This document shows positions 21,823 through 33,599 of a stretch of DNA of 64,000 nucleotides, piece by piece. The notes under the pieces are model-generated. The model had not been told where the DNA came from. It made no database searches and worked only from the letters and a program-made list of their open reading frames with translations. The stretch's first letter is position 1. Every line of letters starts with the position of its first letter. Made by a program: the position numbers and the translations under genes. Source of the stretch: Sordariomycetes sp. S80-01Y (taxonomy: Eukaryota; Ascomycota; Sordariomycetes); contig JAXQJY010000033.1 of NCBI GenBank assembly GCA_037042185.1, positions 806,001-870,000 of the forward strand. The letters are read 5' to 3'.

Positions 21823-24800
21823 CTAAGCCCAGGTCTTCTTGAACTTGGTATCAAACTCCTCCCTCAGCCTCATGAATGCTTGTAGCACCTTCACCAGACC
21901 GCCGCCTTCCTGCTGCCAAGCCGGCTTTCTACCAACCGGCGTGTCCGCTCCACCAAACTCACTGCCTGCGGGAGTAGCCTCCACGGTCGTAGTCTTGCTC
22001 TCCTCCTCATCATCGTCGCCTTCATCCGCCTCATCGTTCCAGTCGTCCTTGAGCTTGGCCTTCTGCTTCTTCTGCTTGTTGGCCATGACTTGCTTGCTCT
22101 TCTCCGCCACCAGCTCACGCTGAAGCTGAGCGCTCTCAGCTGCGTTCTCTCCGACCTCCTCAACATCGACCATGTCGCTGTCATCAATGTTTTCGGCACC
22201 GAGCACGTTTTGCAGAGATGCAACGATGGATGCGAGCGTGAGGGAAAAGTCTTTGAGTAGGAACCAGACGTCACCTGCCTTGATCTGGTTTTCGTCCACC
22301 AAGACTTTGAGCGAGCCGACCTTCCAGAAGTCGAGGAGGTATGCGTTGAGCTCAGTAGAAGATTCGTGGGGCCAGACAGGGATATAGGGGATGGCGGATT
22401 CCTCAAGGAAAACCCCGTCGCGGACGTTGGTGCAAAGATCGCGGATGGAGGTGAACTCGTCAGTAAATCCGGAGAGGGCCGTGAAGGGCGAGCGTATGGT
22501 CGTTTTAGTTCCAGAAAGAACATTACCCAGAGTGGTCTTGTCTTCGTTCACGGGTGTCTTGGTGAATGGCAGAGTGTCGTCGGGCTGGTCCTCGAGGTTA
22601 TGGTTGATGTAAGAGTGAACGTAATCCTTGAAGACGCTCAAAGTCTCTGCATTGTGCTCGAGCAAGATGTTTTCTGCGGACTCGGGCATTCTCGGGAGGA
22701 AGACCATTGAGATGGAGCGCTCGACAGCTGCTGCGAAGGCTTCGGTCTTCTTGGTCGGGATGCGGTTGAACAGATGGCTGAGAACGAGCATCATCTCGTA
22801 CATGACCTTGTCGGGGTTCTTGTCGATACCCTGGCAGAGCTTATGGAAGTAGCCGCCCTTGAGGAGGGAGTGGAAAGCGAAGACGGAATTTTCGGTGAAG
22901 TACAGATGTCCAATCAAGCCGGAGAAGTTGGTAGGTACACCTTGGTCGGACAGAAGGTATTGGCGACGCAGGTATTCGATCGAAAAGCGCAAGTGGTGCT
23001 TGATGGACGACGCTGATTCAGGTCCACCCAGGTAAAGGTGAGTCTGCGAAAGGAGAGAATTGACAGTGTCCTTCGCGAATTGAGAGTTCTTGGTGCCGTT
23101 CAACAGAGCGAAGAGACGCAATATGAGGGTGGTCGAGATGGGGAACTGACCCCTGAGGTCAGGCAGACGCGAAGACATGATCTCGTACACCCGCTCCCGA
23201 GGAATGCCGTTGAACACAACGTTACCAAGCAGATCGAATCCACGACGACCAGCACGACCAGACGCCTGTCGGTAATTCTGCGCCGCGAGGAAGATTGAGT
23301 CGCCACTGAAGACAACAGTCTTACATGGCATGTTGATACCCATGGCAAGGGTGCCAGTAGCGACGACCAACCTCAAGAAACCTCGTCGGAACAAAATTTC
23401 GACAACTTGACGGTAGCGTCGGTTCATACCAGCGTGATGCACACCAATACCTCTGTGGAGAGCCTCTGTCATCCAAGGCGCCAGCTTCTCCCACCTGAGC
23501 TTCCCGACGATCTCGTCAAACTCGGAAGTCATAAGCTTCGAGTGATCAGCGAAGCTGTAGTTCTCCAGTGGCGCAAGCGGATCAAAGCTTTCCCACTTGC
23601 TGACCTCGTTGTTCAGACCAGTGATCAGGAGATCCATCTTGCTAACGCGTTGACCATCACCTGACTCGTCTTTGCTGCGCTTGTTGACAACAGCGCCACC
23701 CTTCTTGTCGCCCTTCTGACGCTCCTTCATGCTCTGCCACTCTTCAAAGGCCTTGATGGTTTCCTTCCACCCAGGATCCTTCTCCTTGTACGTCTTCTCT
23801 CTGGAAACAAGTTCCTCCAGAACCTTCTGGGCAGCGGCCTCGCAGTCATCGCGATCGTAGTTGAAGACCAGCGCGGGAAGGGCATCTTGGCTATGGAGGT
23901 CACACGCAAGAGAGAAGAGGGTATCGCTATGGTCCTTGATCTTTGCGACCGTTTGGGTCTTCTTTGTCTTGGAGTTGGGGCTGCCCTTGGGGCTCGTGGC
24001 GCTGGTGTCAAAGTACTCGCGGAGGCCCTGGAAGTTGAACAAGCCCTCCTCCATACCCTGTCGCAGAGCTGCCTTGAGCTCCTTCTCCCACTTGATCACG
24101 TCGGACTTGACGATGATCTTGGGCAAGGCTTCGCTGGGCGAGCGCACTTTGAGCTTCTTCATTGTATTCTCGGGCAGGGTCTTGCTCATTCTCTCCCAAA
24201 GAGTAAAGCAGTCGCGGGCTTCGAAGCTGACATCGTCGAGAGCAGTGCGGTTGCGATCGTTCAGAGCGACGACAGGGTGCAGGAACTGAATGTTTTCACA
24301 CTGAGTGTTACCCTCGTCGAGACCCGGAACCGGCAACCTAAGAGCCTTCTTCAACCCCTTGAAGGGCTGCTGTTCATCTGACGGCTCGTAGATGAACTTA
24401 CGTAGCTCAGAGTAACGCACAGTGTGGACCACCATGTCCATCTTGTACCCCTTCTTAGCCTGGGACAAGGTGAGCCAGTCGCGGAACTCCTCCGGGTTGC
24501 CAACGGTAGCAGACAGGGCAATGATTGGGCAAGGGGCCTGCAGGAGAAGTTGCTCCCAAATCACACCATCTTCAGACTGGCCGATGGAGTGAACTTCATC
24601 AAAGATGATCCGCTTGACTCTCTTAGACCAAGCGTTTCCTCCAGTGGCGTTCGCAGGAGACAACAACATGATCTGCAGGATGTGGGGGACGGTGACTAGG
24701 ACCTGACAGCCAGTGGGGTTGTGCACACGATAGTCGCGCGTGTGAATGGCCCAAACGGACTTCGCACCTTGCGATTCGAACTTCTTGGAGAAGTTGGCGT

Positions 24801-27311
24801 TGATCTCGGCAGCGATCTGGTTGACCAAGGCCTTGGTTGGCGCCACGTAAACCAGTACTCCTTCGTCACTCTCCTCGAGAACCTTCTTCATGGCGTAGAA
24901 CGAGATGAAAGTTTTACCAGCGGATGTGGGAGCAACCACGAGGAGAGAGTTATCGTTGTCGATTGAGTCGAGGACCTCGCGTTGCCAGGCATCAGGTTCG
25001 AATCGCACACGCTCATCAGGCTGCGAGTCGAAGCGCCGATCCATGTACGCACCACCATGCTGAAGCTGCAGAGCTCTGTAGTCGTCGATAATATCCTTGA
25101 CAGGGAGGAACGCTTTGAAGTCAAATTTGAATGCGAGATCTTGGGTTTGGTTGCCCCATTCGACTTTGAGCTCGGGCATGTTGACAATGCTTATCAACTT
25201 GGTGATGTGCGCTGCGACTGACGGGGTGACAGGTCGCTTTGTCGACTGTTGCAACCAGTTGAAGACCATGGCCATGAGATACTTGCCCTTAGGGTAGTCA
25301 GCAAAGCTGACGCGAGATTCCTTCCAGATCTTTCCCAAGACGTTGCAGAGGTAGAGTTCAACCTCTGAGCCCAGAGCGGCAGCGTCGTCCTTGCTGGATC
25401 TGTCGTAGGCGAACTTGTCAGCCTTGAGGTATCGGCTAACCAGGCTATCGTCTCTCTCAAAGGCCTCGCACATATCCTTCCAGTGCTGGATAATAGTATT
25501 TGTGCGATTCTGCTGCTTGCTCTCTTGAACCTTCTTGGCAGCTTCAAGAGCAGCGGCCTTCCCGCCAAGCTTGTTCGGCTGACCCTTTTTGCCGCCCTTC
25601 TTACCACCACCACCACCAGGAGCCTTGGTCTCTTTACCGTTAGGCTTGCCGTTGGCCTGGCCGTTAGCCTGACCATTGGGCTTCCCCTTGGCTGCTTTTG
25701 ATGCTGGGCCCGACTTCTTTCCTGTAACGACGATGGTCTCAGGCTCGATAACCTTTCCCCGCGAGTTGGTCAAACTAGCAGAATAAGCAACCATGTCGCT
25801 TTCAAACTTCTGGTTGCGTTTCATAATAATAGCGGCTGGCTTCGTGGGCTTCTTCTCGGCTGTCAAACTCCTGTTCGAGTTGTGCCACTGACGAAGATCC
25901 TCAAATACAATGTCGGCCTTTGAGTTGTGCGGTTCGGAGGCTTGCTCTAGATTGAAGCCCTCAATGAAAGGATCGATGACTGGGTGGCTGAAGGGCAGCA
26001 CTGCGGGACGCTCCAAGGGTTCGGAGACTGGCATCTCTCCAGTCTCTGATGTAGCCGGGATTTTGGCGGCATCGTCGCCCAGGACGGCCTTGATGAGTAC
26101 GCTGGCGGTCTCGACAACCTTTTGAGGAAATTCGTCGCCCTTCCTCAGCCTCTCAACGAAATTCAGGAAGATGCGCCCATCCACTAAATCGTAAACATCC
26201 CACTTAAGCTCATCATCATCAAGTAGATCATGCTCCTCTTCAATCATCTGGTAAGCTACCTCGCTGAATTCCTGGAGGAACCCGCGGTCCTCTTTCTCCT
26301 TGTTAGACTCCGGAGCTTTAGGCTCGGGGCATTGTCGCTCAGAAAGAGTGCATGTTTGCAGCATAGCAGTGTGTAGGAGGAGAGCCTTGATGCGCTCGCT
26401 AACTTCTTCCAAGTCTTCGTCGACGGTCGACTCTTTGATGGCCTGGCAGATTGCAACGCTGACGGTCGCGCGTAGAGAGTTGCCAGCATCCTCGATGTCG
26501 GAAGTGTCAAACTCTTCTTCGACGTTGTCGTAGGATGCTTCGCCGGCTTCGGATACTGAGAAGACGGCGGATGAGTCGAGCTCCAGTTCAGGCGTCTGTT
26601 CCAAGCCGCCTTGGGTCGCACTTATTAGTGGTGCAAAAACCTATGTAAACAGTCAGTGGGATTTCTTTGCGTGAAAACTCAAGGTACGCACTTTTGAGCT
26701 CTTGAACTCGATCGAGTTGATGACAGCGACGTTCTTTCGCTTCGCAACCAAATTGTGGATGAGGCCCAATAGCCTCAAAGTGTCAACCTCGTTGCGGTCA
26801 CTACCCTCGTGGCAGAGGAAAAAGTGAATAGCACGGGTCTGAATGTAAGCCTGGAATTCGAGGGCATCCGGCGACTCAAATTCGAGGACTTGCGGCTTCG
26901 CGCCGTCTATCAACTCGGGCACAGAGCGGCCGAGGTGCTTGATGAGAACACTTCGCGCAAGCTGAAACTTGTAGGCCTGCTTGCTGAGCTCTTGCGGCAC
27001 GCAAAGTTCCTTAAGATCACTAAAGAATATAATGTCGAAGTTGCAGCCACGCTTGACGAGGTTGCTGAGGAATTGCTCGACGGCGAAGACGGCGTGCATA
27101 AGCTGGAGTCCGTCTAGACTAAGGTCAGTAAGGCTCACTTCAAGGCCATGAGGGGACGCATACCATTGAAATCGACTTTGGACTCTAGGAGGCAGTACCT
27201 CATAAGTGATTCGCCATGGACGACGAAAAGCTCGCGGCCAGCGTAGTCGCCGACAACGTCAACGGTAAGCGGCCGCAACTCTGCGTACCACTGACGCAGC
27301 TGATCAGCCAT
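21823..27311 (-). CDS. DDX60-like Ski2-type DExH RNA helicase, three exons
   Basis: A 1795-residue protein from exons 27311-27164, 27113-26692 and 26640-21823, with introns of 50 and 51 bases. Helicase motifs are APTSAGKT (Walker A, about residue 763), FDEVH (DEVH box, about 869), SATVGNPEEF and QASGRAGRRG (motif VI, about 1320), as in Ski2-like superfamily 2 enzymes. The N-terminal 190 residues (DYAGRELFVVHGESLMRYCLL, DIIFFSDLKELCVP) resemble the PIN-like start of DDX60 proteins. A Gly/Lys-rich linker precedes the helicase core, and the C-terminal region is acidic (DEADEGDDDEEE). In animals DDX60 acts in antiviral RNA responses and ribosome regulation; the fungal role is not established. The first acceptor after intron 1 would give a stop; TCTAG/AC keeps frame (VDFNDGLQL). 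The gene appears intact. Confidence 0.88.
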
Positions 27312-28340
27312 GTTGAAAGTTCGGCGTAGATGTCTCGATGCAAGATGAGGAGAGAGGAAAAGGCCAAAGACAGGCCAGAAGATCCGAGGCGTTAGGTTTG
27401 CCTCGTGGAGGGGCGATGGAAGTGTAAAAAACCAAAAGGATGCGTCTCAGCGTATGGTGCGGGCAGCCTGGACAATCGCGTTGGTATTCCCAGGCAAACA
27501 GATTCCTTCACCTTCGCTTGGTGCTTGGTCTCTGATTCACAGTTGCAGCCACCTGTTGGTCCAACTCTGGTTGAAGTGACGCAATGCAGCCGCTCTCATC
27601 AATGACCCTTGGAGGGGAGATGACTCGAACTCTGACAGGAAGTGACTCCGCGTGGAGATCAAATTCACGTTGTCAAAGGAGGGAGGTAAGTCGTAGTAGC
27701 TTTCGATCGTCATTCTTGTCTTTCGCAAACGTGTCGAGTGTGTCGTGATGGCTGGCTGTGGTTGCTCCGCTGGAGTACCGTCGCAACTTGAAGTGATGGC
27801 GGGGAGGAAAAATGTGAGGGCGAATGATATGAGGGGCATTCATAAATAATTCTCTTGCAAATGTCGTCGCGCGCTGAGGGTCCAAGTTTTCCCGGTCGGG
27901 CACCCCTCGGTGGGGTGGAGTTACTGTACGGTCACGGTGCAGTCAGGCGCCACTGGCAGTGGGATGAAGGCAAACCAGTCCGCCTTATTGGCTGCTCGTG
28001 GCGGTATTCCCCAGGGCAGGCAGCGCCAGTGCCAGTGGTGACGCCCTCCCACCTTTGACTCAGAGGGGTCGACGGGCTCCGACAGCCTGAGGGTGGGATG
28101 GAGGGGCGGCTTCGAGGCGGGACGCGGCTGACGACGGCTAAGTCCCGAGTCTATCTCCGAGCAAATCGTAATCGTAATCCAAACTGGTATCATTCATTGT
28201 CCCTTAGTATCTACTGGCCCGAAATCGAACTTACAACAAGACTTCCCCATGTCTGTCAAACTCCATCTGTTGTACCAAACCGAACGCCGACGCAATGCAG
28301 CAGAGCAACCCAAGTTCCCTCCACATCAGCCCCCTCGGGC
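27312..28340. other. Intergenic, promoter of the helicase gene
   Basis: 1029 bases between the helicase start and the Utp15 stop, both on the minus strand. Short frames at 27537-27839 and 27673-27903 show no family features. The helicase promoter should lie at the left end. Confidence 0.5.
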
Positions 28341-29927
28341 TCACAGTAACCCCACCGTCAAGCTTTCCAGCATCCCGTTTGTTTGGCAAGCAACCTGTGC
28401 CGTCTCAACTTCCACCTTGACTCGCCTGTGCAGCGTCTTGAAGGACTCGTGCAGCTCAGCCGAGCCTCCTACAAACTCGGCGTAAAGATCGAGCAAGTGA
28501 AGCCCGGCTTCGACGCAGACGCTGACATAGCGCGGGTCGCAGATGTGACTGTGCAGCCACTTTAGGATAGGCTCGATGCTCTGCTCGTCCCGGTGCTCCA
28601 GAGCGTCACGCATGGCGCTGCGATGACGCAGTGCAGTGAGCAGAGTGAGCACGTTCAGGGGGCTGTGGTCAGGTGCTTGCTTGTCGAGTACCTGGTCTAG
28701 CGCCCGGCCGTATCTTGCGTGTCGTAGATCGCTCTGCCATTGACTTTCTTTCTTCTTGTGCACGCGCGGCTCGTTGGCAATGACTACGTCGGCGCCTTCA
28801 CCAATCAAGTCCAGCCTTTTCTCGGATGCGATTCTCTTCTTGCGCTTCTTGCTCTTCGCATCGTGTGAGTCGATCGTGCCAGCTACCAGGGCAGCCATCT
28901 CCTTCTCGCGCTCGCGCTCGCGAACGGCTTCGGCGCCAGTGCGACGGGTCTTGAGGCTGAGCACACCCGACTGCATACCCACGGCAAGATGTCGGTCATC
29001 AGCATCGAGAGCACTGCTGGACGGGATGACATTGACGGACAGCACTGGCGATTGGTACTTGGTGCTGTAGACCACATTCCATCCTGATGTCTCGAAGACC
29101 TTAACATGACCCTCCAAGCCGCCAGTGACGAGTCGCTTTCCTCCGGAAGCTAGACTCAGCGAAGTCACGGTCTTTTGGTGATTCGTGATCTGATGAAGAG
29201 GTCGAGCGGCGACAAGATCTAGCACGTTGACGGTGTTCTCGGCAGCCGCGAGGAGAGTCGTCCCTGACGGGAGTGATATAACGTCCTCCACAGGTGCAGC
29301 ATGCTTGAAAGTCATGACCGCTGAGTTGCTCCCTGTCCTCGGATCCCAAAGCTTGACCGTCTTATCGTAACTTCCAGACACAAGCATGTTGGACATGGTG
29401 CCAGGCATGAAGTTTGCGCTTCGTACGTAGTCGTTGTGCCCGACAAAGGTCGTCGTGGGCTCATTGCTCGGCAGGTCCCATAGGCGCACGGTTTTGTCGT
29501 CGGAGGCACTCAGCAGAGTCGTGAGTTCGATAGGTGAGAACTTCGTGGTCCAGACGGGTTGCTTGTGCGTATTCCATGTCTTCAGAATGGCCCGGGAGTT
29601 GACATCGAAGACCTGTATCGTACCCGTGTCGTCGCCTGCGACCAACACCCTACCGTCCTTCCTGATCTCTCCACTGTGCGCAACATTGCCAAATCGAGTG
29701 ATCGTCTTGAGAAGTTTTCGAGTTTTGTTTGAGTATATCTGCACACGCGTACCGGTCGTTACGGCGAAGGAGTCGGCGTTGTTGGAGATGTGCGTGACGG
29801 GATAGCTGGTTGGCGATGCGATCAAGAGTTGATTCTTGAAGGTCTTCCAGTACCGCTGCTCGGCCGTGATAGGCGAAGGGCCCGAGGGCAACTTCACTTG
29901 GGCCAATGGGCCCGCTTGCGCTGCCAT
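28341..29927 (-). CDS. utp15: Utp15, t-UTP subunit of the small-subunit processome
   Basis: An intronless 528-residue WD40 protein. Utp15 belongs to the t-UTP/UtpA complex that binds nascent pre-rRNA in the nucleolus and is needed for 18S rRNA maturation. The N-terminus (QRYWKTFKNQLLI) is family-typical. WD units are visible at GTIQVFDVNSR, KTVRLWDLPSN, KTVKLWDPRTG, NTVNVLDL and GHVKVFE. After a charged, basic linker (SKKRKKR) follows the C-terminal UTP15 domain, marked by DLRHARYGRALDQVLDK and LTALRHRSAMRDAL. Length matches fungal Utp15 (about 510-550). The start at 29927 fits the family start. The gene is divergent from the GH47 gene. Confidence 0.93.
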   Translation of the reverse strand: MAAQAGPLAQVKLPSGPSPITAEQRYWKTFKNQLLIASPTSYPVTHISNNADSFAVTTGTRVQIYSNKTRKLLKTITRFGNVAHSGEIRKDGRVLVAGDDTGTIQVFDVNSRAILKTWNTHKQPVWTTKFSPIELTTLLSASDDKTVRLWDLPSNEPTTTFVGHNDYVRSANFMPGTMSNMLVSGSYDKTVKLWDPRTGSNSAVMTFKHAAPVEDVISLPSGTTLLAAAENTVNVLDLVAARPLHQITNHQKTVTSLSLASGGKRLVTGGLEGHVKVFETSGWNVVYSTKYQSPVLSVNVIPSSSALDADDRHLAVGMQSGVLSLKTRRTGAEAVREREREKEMAALVAGTIDSHDAKSKKRKKRIASEKRLDLIGEGADVVIANEPRVHKKKESQWQSDLRHARYGRALDQVLDKQAPDHSPLNVLTLLTALRHRSAMRDALEHRDEQSIEPILKWLHSHICDPRYVSVCVEAGLHLLDLYAEFVGGSAELHESFKTLHRRVKVEVETAQVACQTNGMLESLTVGLL

Positions 29928-30905
29928 TCTGTTGTGTGGCTTGTGGTTTCGGGAACAGCCAAGGGCGCAATTGCTGGTCGTGTCTATCAGGTAGTGAAGT
30001 TTCGTGGTTCAACGACTTGGAGAACTTTTTTTTGCTGCGGTGGACACGATAAGATAAGCACACGGGAGCTTGTCCAAAGCCGTACTAGCGTGGGTCAGAA
30101 GCGCTTCCACCTGAAGTGCCCAAGGAAGATCAACTCCTTCTCCTCTGTCCCATACCCATCACCACTTTCAAAAACAACTCTGGTCTTTTCGTTTTACTCT
30201 TGACAACTGTGAAGTCTTCTGCGAGCTTCAACAAAATTGCGGCAACTGATGTGGGAAAGGTTCGAAGGCAAGACATGCTTTGGGCATTGGCAGTCCGGGG
30301 CGTGTACCACTGCGCGAGTCTGATCTAAGCCAATGTCGCTGCCGGACAACCATCAACTGGATGGATTTCTCCTCTCTCCTCACCATTGTGCCCACCTTCT
30401 TTGCGCGGAATCCAAGCATCATGTGTTGGTGATGAACCGCGCCGGCTTTCGCAGACATCACCAGACGCCCTTGCAGCCCTGCAGGGATTCCCCTCTGTCG
30501 ATCGAATCGAGCCCCGGAGCCTAGCATCACCTGAGGCTGCCCACCACAGCGGACCTTCGGACACTTGGAAGCGATACCACCACAGCGTTGCAATCATGGA
30601 CGACGTCTATAATCACCTGCCTGGAATAAAGCCTGCTGTGAATGAGCTATGTTGGTGACCGACGTAATGCCCAGACTTGCTGCAATGTGGGGGGTTCCCC
30701 GGTACCCTCAATGTCTTAGTTGGAAATTGTGACGGAAAGCCACTTGGCCGGCATTTGGCAGATCATCCCTTTGGTCTGGATTATAAGGGGTGCCAGCGCC
30801 CCACGTTGGACATCGAAGGCTTCCCTCCGTCATCTTGTCTCCCTGACTCGTTTGACGATCAACAAGCACTCTTCGAATGGTACTAATGCTCGTCATTTAA
30901 ACATT
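29928..30905. promoter_or_regulatory. Divergent intergenic region, Utp15 / GH47
   Basis: 978 bases between two divergent starts. It holds both promoters. Overlapping short frames at 30228-30658 occur on both strands without any family feature. No clear TATA box was picked out. Confidence 0.45.
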
Positions 30906-32539
30906 ATGCGACTAAACACCCAGCGCTTCTTCGCCGGCGGCCTTGCTGCATCGAGCAGCCTGCGCACGCGCAAAGCTCCCGTTGCTAATGCGGACAGGGC
31001 TGAAGCTGTGAAGGAGGCTTTCAGGACGAGTTGGGAGGGGTACTATGACCATGCTTTCCCGCATGACACCCTGAGACCCGTAACCTACTCATTCGAGGAC
31101 GACAGGTAAGCCGGCTACCCAATACGCCCGAAGAGCGGCAGCATTGACCGGGCCAGGAATCAATGGGGCGTTACGGCCATCGACACTCTGTCAACAGCCA
31201 TCATCATGGGCGAAAAGCAGACTGTTGAGCAGATCTTGGATTTCGTGCCAACTATTGACTTTACCACCACTAAAAAAGAGAATGAGTCCGTCTCCGTGTT
31301 CGAAAGCAACATCCGGTACTTGGGAGGCATGCTGTCGGGTTCGTCCCAATGCACGACATACTCTTGCCAGCCGACTTATGCTGACATGAATCAGGCTACG
31401 ATCTCCTCACTGGGCCCTTCAGTGATGGTTTTGAGGACAATGACAAAGTGGAGATTCTGCTCGAGCAAGCAAAATCCCTCGCAGACAGTCTCAGCATAGC
31501 CTTTGACACTCCAAGCGGTGTTCCGGAGGGTGACATAGCCCTCAACCCTAAGCCTCGTCAGCTTGCGAAAGGCCACAATTCCATCGCTGGCTTTGGCACC
31601 CTTGTGCTTGAATGGGTGCACCTCAGTGATCTGACTGGGGATGAGAAGTATGCCAATCTCATTCTAAAGGCTCAGGAATACCTGCTCCATCCTACCGGAA
31701 GTCCTGAGGCCTGGCCAGGTCTGGTGGGCTACCAAGTCAGCACAGAAACCGGTGAATTCCAGGACAGCAACGGCGGCTGGGGTGGAGGCAGAGACAGCTT
31801 CTACGAGTACCTCATCAAGATGTACTTGTATGACCCAGAGGAGTTTGACTTGTACAGGGAGCGATGGATCCTCGCAGCAGATTCAACCATCAAGCACCTG
31901 GCGTCCCACCCTTCAACTCGCGAGGACTTGACGTTCCTATCCGACTTCAGTGGCCAAGACCTCATCCGCAGATCTGGGCACCTGGCGAGCTTTGCCGGAG
32001 GCAACTACATCCTGGGCGGGATTCTTCTCAACTCACAGAAATACGTCGATTTTGGCATCGAACTCGCAGAGTCTTATTACGAAGCCTACCTCGGCACCAC
32101 CTCAGGGATTTCCCCTGAAGGCTGGGCATGGATCGATAGCAATGACACCGAGAGCAGCCCGCCAGACGACAAAGCTGAGTTCTACGAAAAGGCCGGTTAC
32201 TGGGCCACTTCAACTCCATACATTCTTCGCCCTGAGACTATGGAATCCATCTACCACGCCTACCGCGTCACTGGCGATACCAAATACCAGGACATGGCGT
32301 GGGACGCCTTTCAGCGAATAACGGATTTGACCAGAGTTGGGGCTGGCTATTCGAGTATCAGAGACGTTACGAAGGAGGATGGAGGTGGTTTCAGTAATTT
32401 CCAGGAGAGCTTCTGGTTGGCGGAGACGTTGAAGTACCTATATCTCATCTTTGGTCCCGAGAGTGCGGTGCAGTTGAAGATGGAGGGCAACGAGTTTGTT
32501 TATAACACAGAGGCTCAACCGCTGAGGGTGCGTCAGTAG
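30906..32539 (+). CDS. Glycoside hydrolase family 47 (class I alpha-mannosidase), three exons
   Basis: A 508-residue enzyme from exons 30906-31105, 31157-31338 and 31395-32539, with introns of 51 and 56 bases. Class I mannosidases trim alpha-1,2-mannose from N-glycans. Family marks run in order: AVKEAFRTSWEGYYDHAFPHD, SFEDDRNQWGVTAIDTLSTA, SVFESNIRYLGGMLSGYDLL, a GHLASFAGGN segment, YILRPETMESIYHAYR, ESFWLAETLKYLYL and the terminal NTEAQPL, whose Thr corresponds to the calcium ligand. All exon joins keep frame. The N-terminus (MRLNTQRFFAGGLAASSSLR) is only weakly hydrophobic, so neither a clear signal peptide nor a signal anchor is visible. Either targeting is unusual or a further 5' exon was missed. 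The gene is tail-to-tail with the SDR gene, 58 bases apart. Confidence 0.9.
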
Positions 32540-32597
32540 GCATAAGCACGCTCTTATATTGGATACCAAGTACGTTGGTCGAGCCCAGAGGCGCTAT

Positions 32598-33599
32598 CTA
32601 ATTGTTCAGGTTTCCCTCGATCCATCCTCCGTCAACGAACCACTCTGACTTAGTCACAAACCTCGTCTCCGGGCCCAGCAAGTGTGCAATGTTGGCAGCA
32701 ATCTCCTCGGGCTCGGCATACCTCTTCATGAACTGCGGCAGTGTCGCTGCAGTGGTCCAGTACTCGCCGCCACCTGGGAGCTCAAATGGCTTGTACTGCA
32801 TCTCGCTGTTGATTGTCCCCCTTGTCCGAAAAGTTAATCGAAGCTCTCATGCTCGTCAGGGAGGGTCGGAACTTACGGGAAGACAGCATTAACGCGGATT
32901 CCTCTTGCTGCGCCTTCGAAGGCTGCACCCTTTGTGATGCCCCTCGCTGCGAATTTTGATCCAGAATAAGCTGCGTAAAGGGGGGCACCATACCCTCCGC
33001 TCACGCTGTTGCAGTTGACAATGGCGCCGTTGTCGACGATGTGCTTGAGCTGAACTCGCATGAGGTGGAAGAGGCCCTTCACGTTAGTGTCCATGATGAG
33101 ATTGAACTCGTCCATGTCGTACTCGGTGATTGGGAGAAGTTTACGCTGCTCTCGACCTGTTGGGGTCAGATTGCTCTCTGTTGCACAAGTTCTCAAATTC
33201 AGCATTGACTGCATCTGACTTACCAGCGGTGTTAGCACACCCATCGAGCCGCCCGAACTTCTGAACAGTATCCTCGATCCATTGCTCAACCTCCTGCAAA
33301 TTTCTGATATCACATTTCTGCGCCACAACCCTATCCTTGTGCTCAGGGTAAAGTTGCTGCACTTCCTTTAGCGCTCTGTCGATGTTCTCTTGAGAGGAAG
33401 AGCACATTGACACCGTAGCGCCGCGGATGAGGAGGTATTTAACGGTTGCGAGACCAGTCCCACGACTAGCACCGCACACGGTGATGACTTTGTCGGCAAA
33501 GGGTTGAGTGTTTATCTTGAGAATGTCGCTTGTGTAGGTGGCGGGACCGGGGTTGTAGGGAAGGGAGGTGGTCCCGGGAGGGGGAATGTGGTCAGGCAT
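32598..33599 (-). CDS. Classical short-chain dehydrogenase/reductase, three exons
   Basis: A 292-residue NAD(P)-dependent oxidoreductase from exons 33599-33224, 33156-32877 and 32820-32598. Introns are 67 and 56 bases; the second uses an AAG acceptor. The cofactor loop is VCGASRGTG (about 41-49, a variant of TGxxxGxG). Next come CDIRN, a CANTAG (NAG-like) turn, N150 in DTNVKG, Ser176/178 in NSVSGGYG and the catalytic Tyr189 and Lys193 in YSGSK. The C-terminal FVTKSEWFVDGGW is the usual SDR ending. The first ATG of the frame is used; the frame upstream of it has only TTG. Substrate is unknown, and the neighbours do not help. Confidence 0.88.

Noticed and set aside
24985-25010. A tRNA T-loop-like GGTTCGAATC
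   Set aside because: It lies inside the helicase coding exon and lacks the rest of a tRNA cloverleaf.
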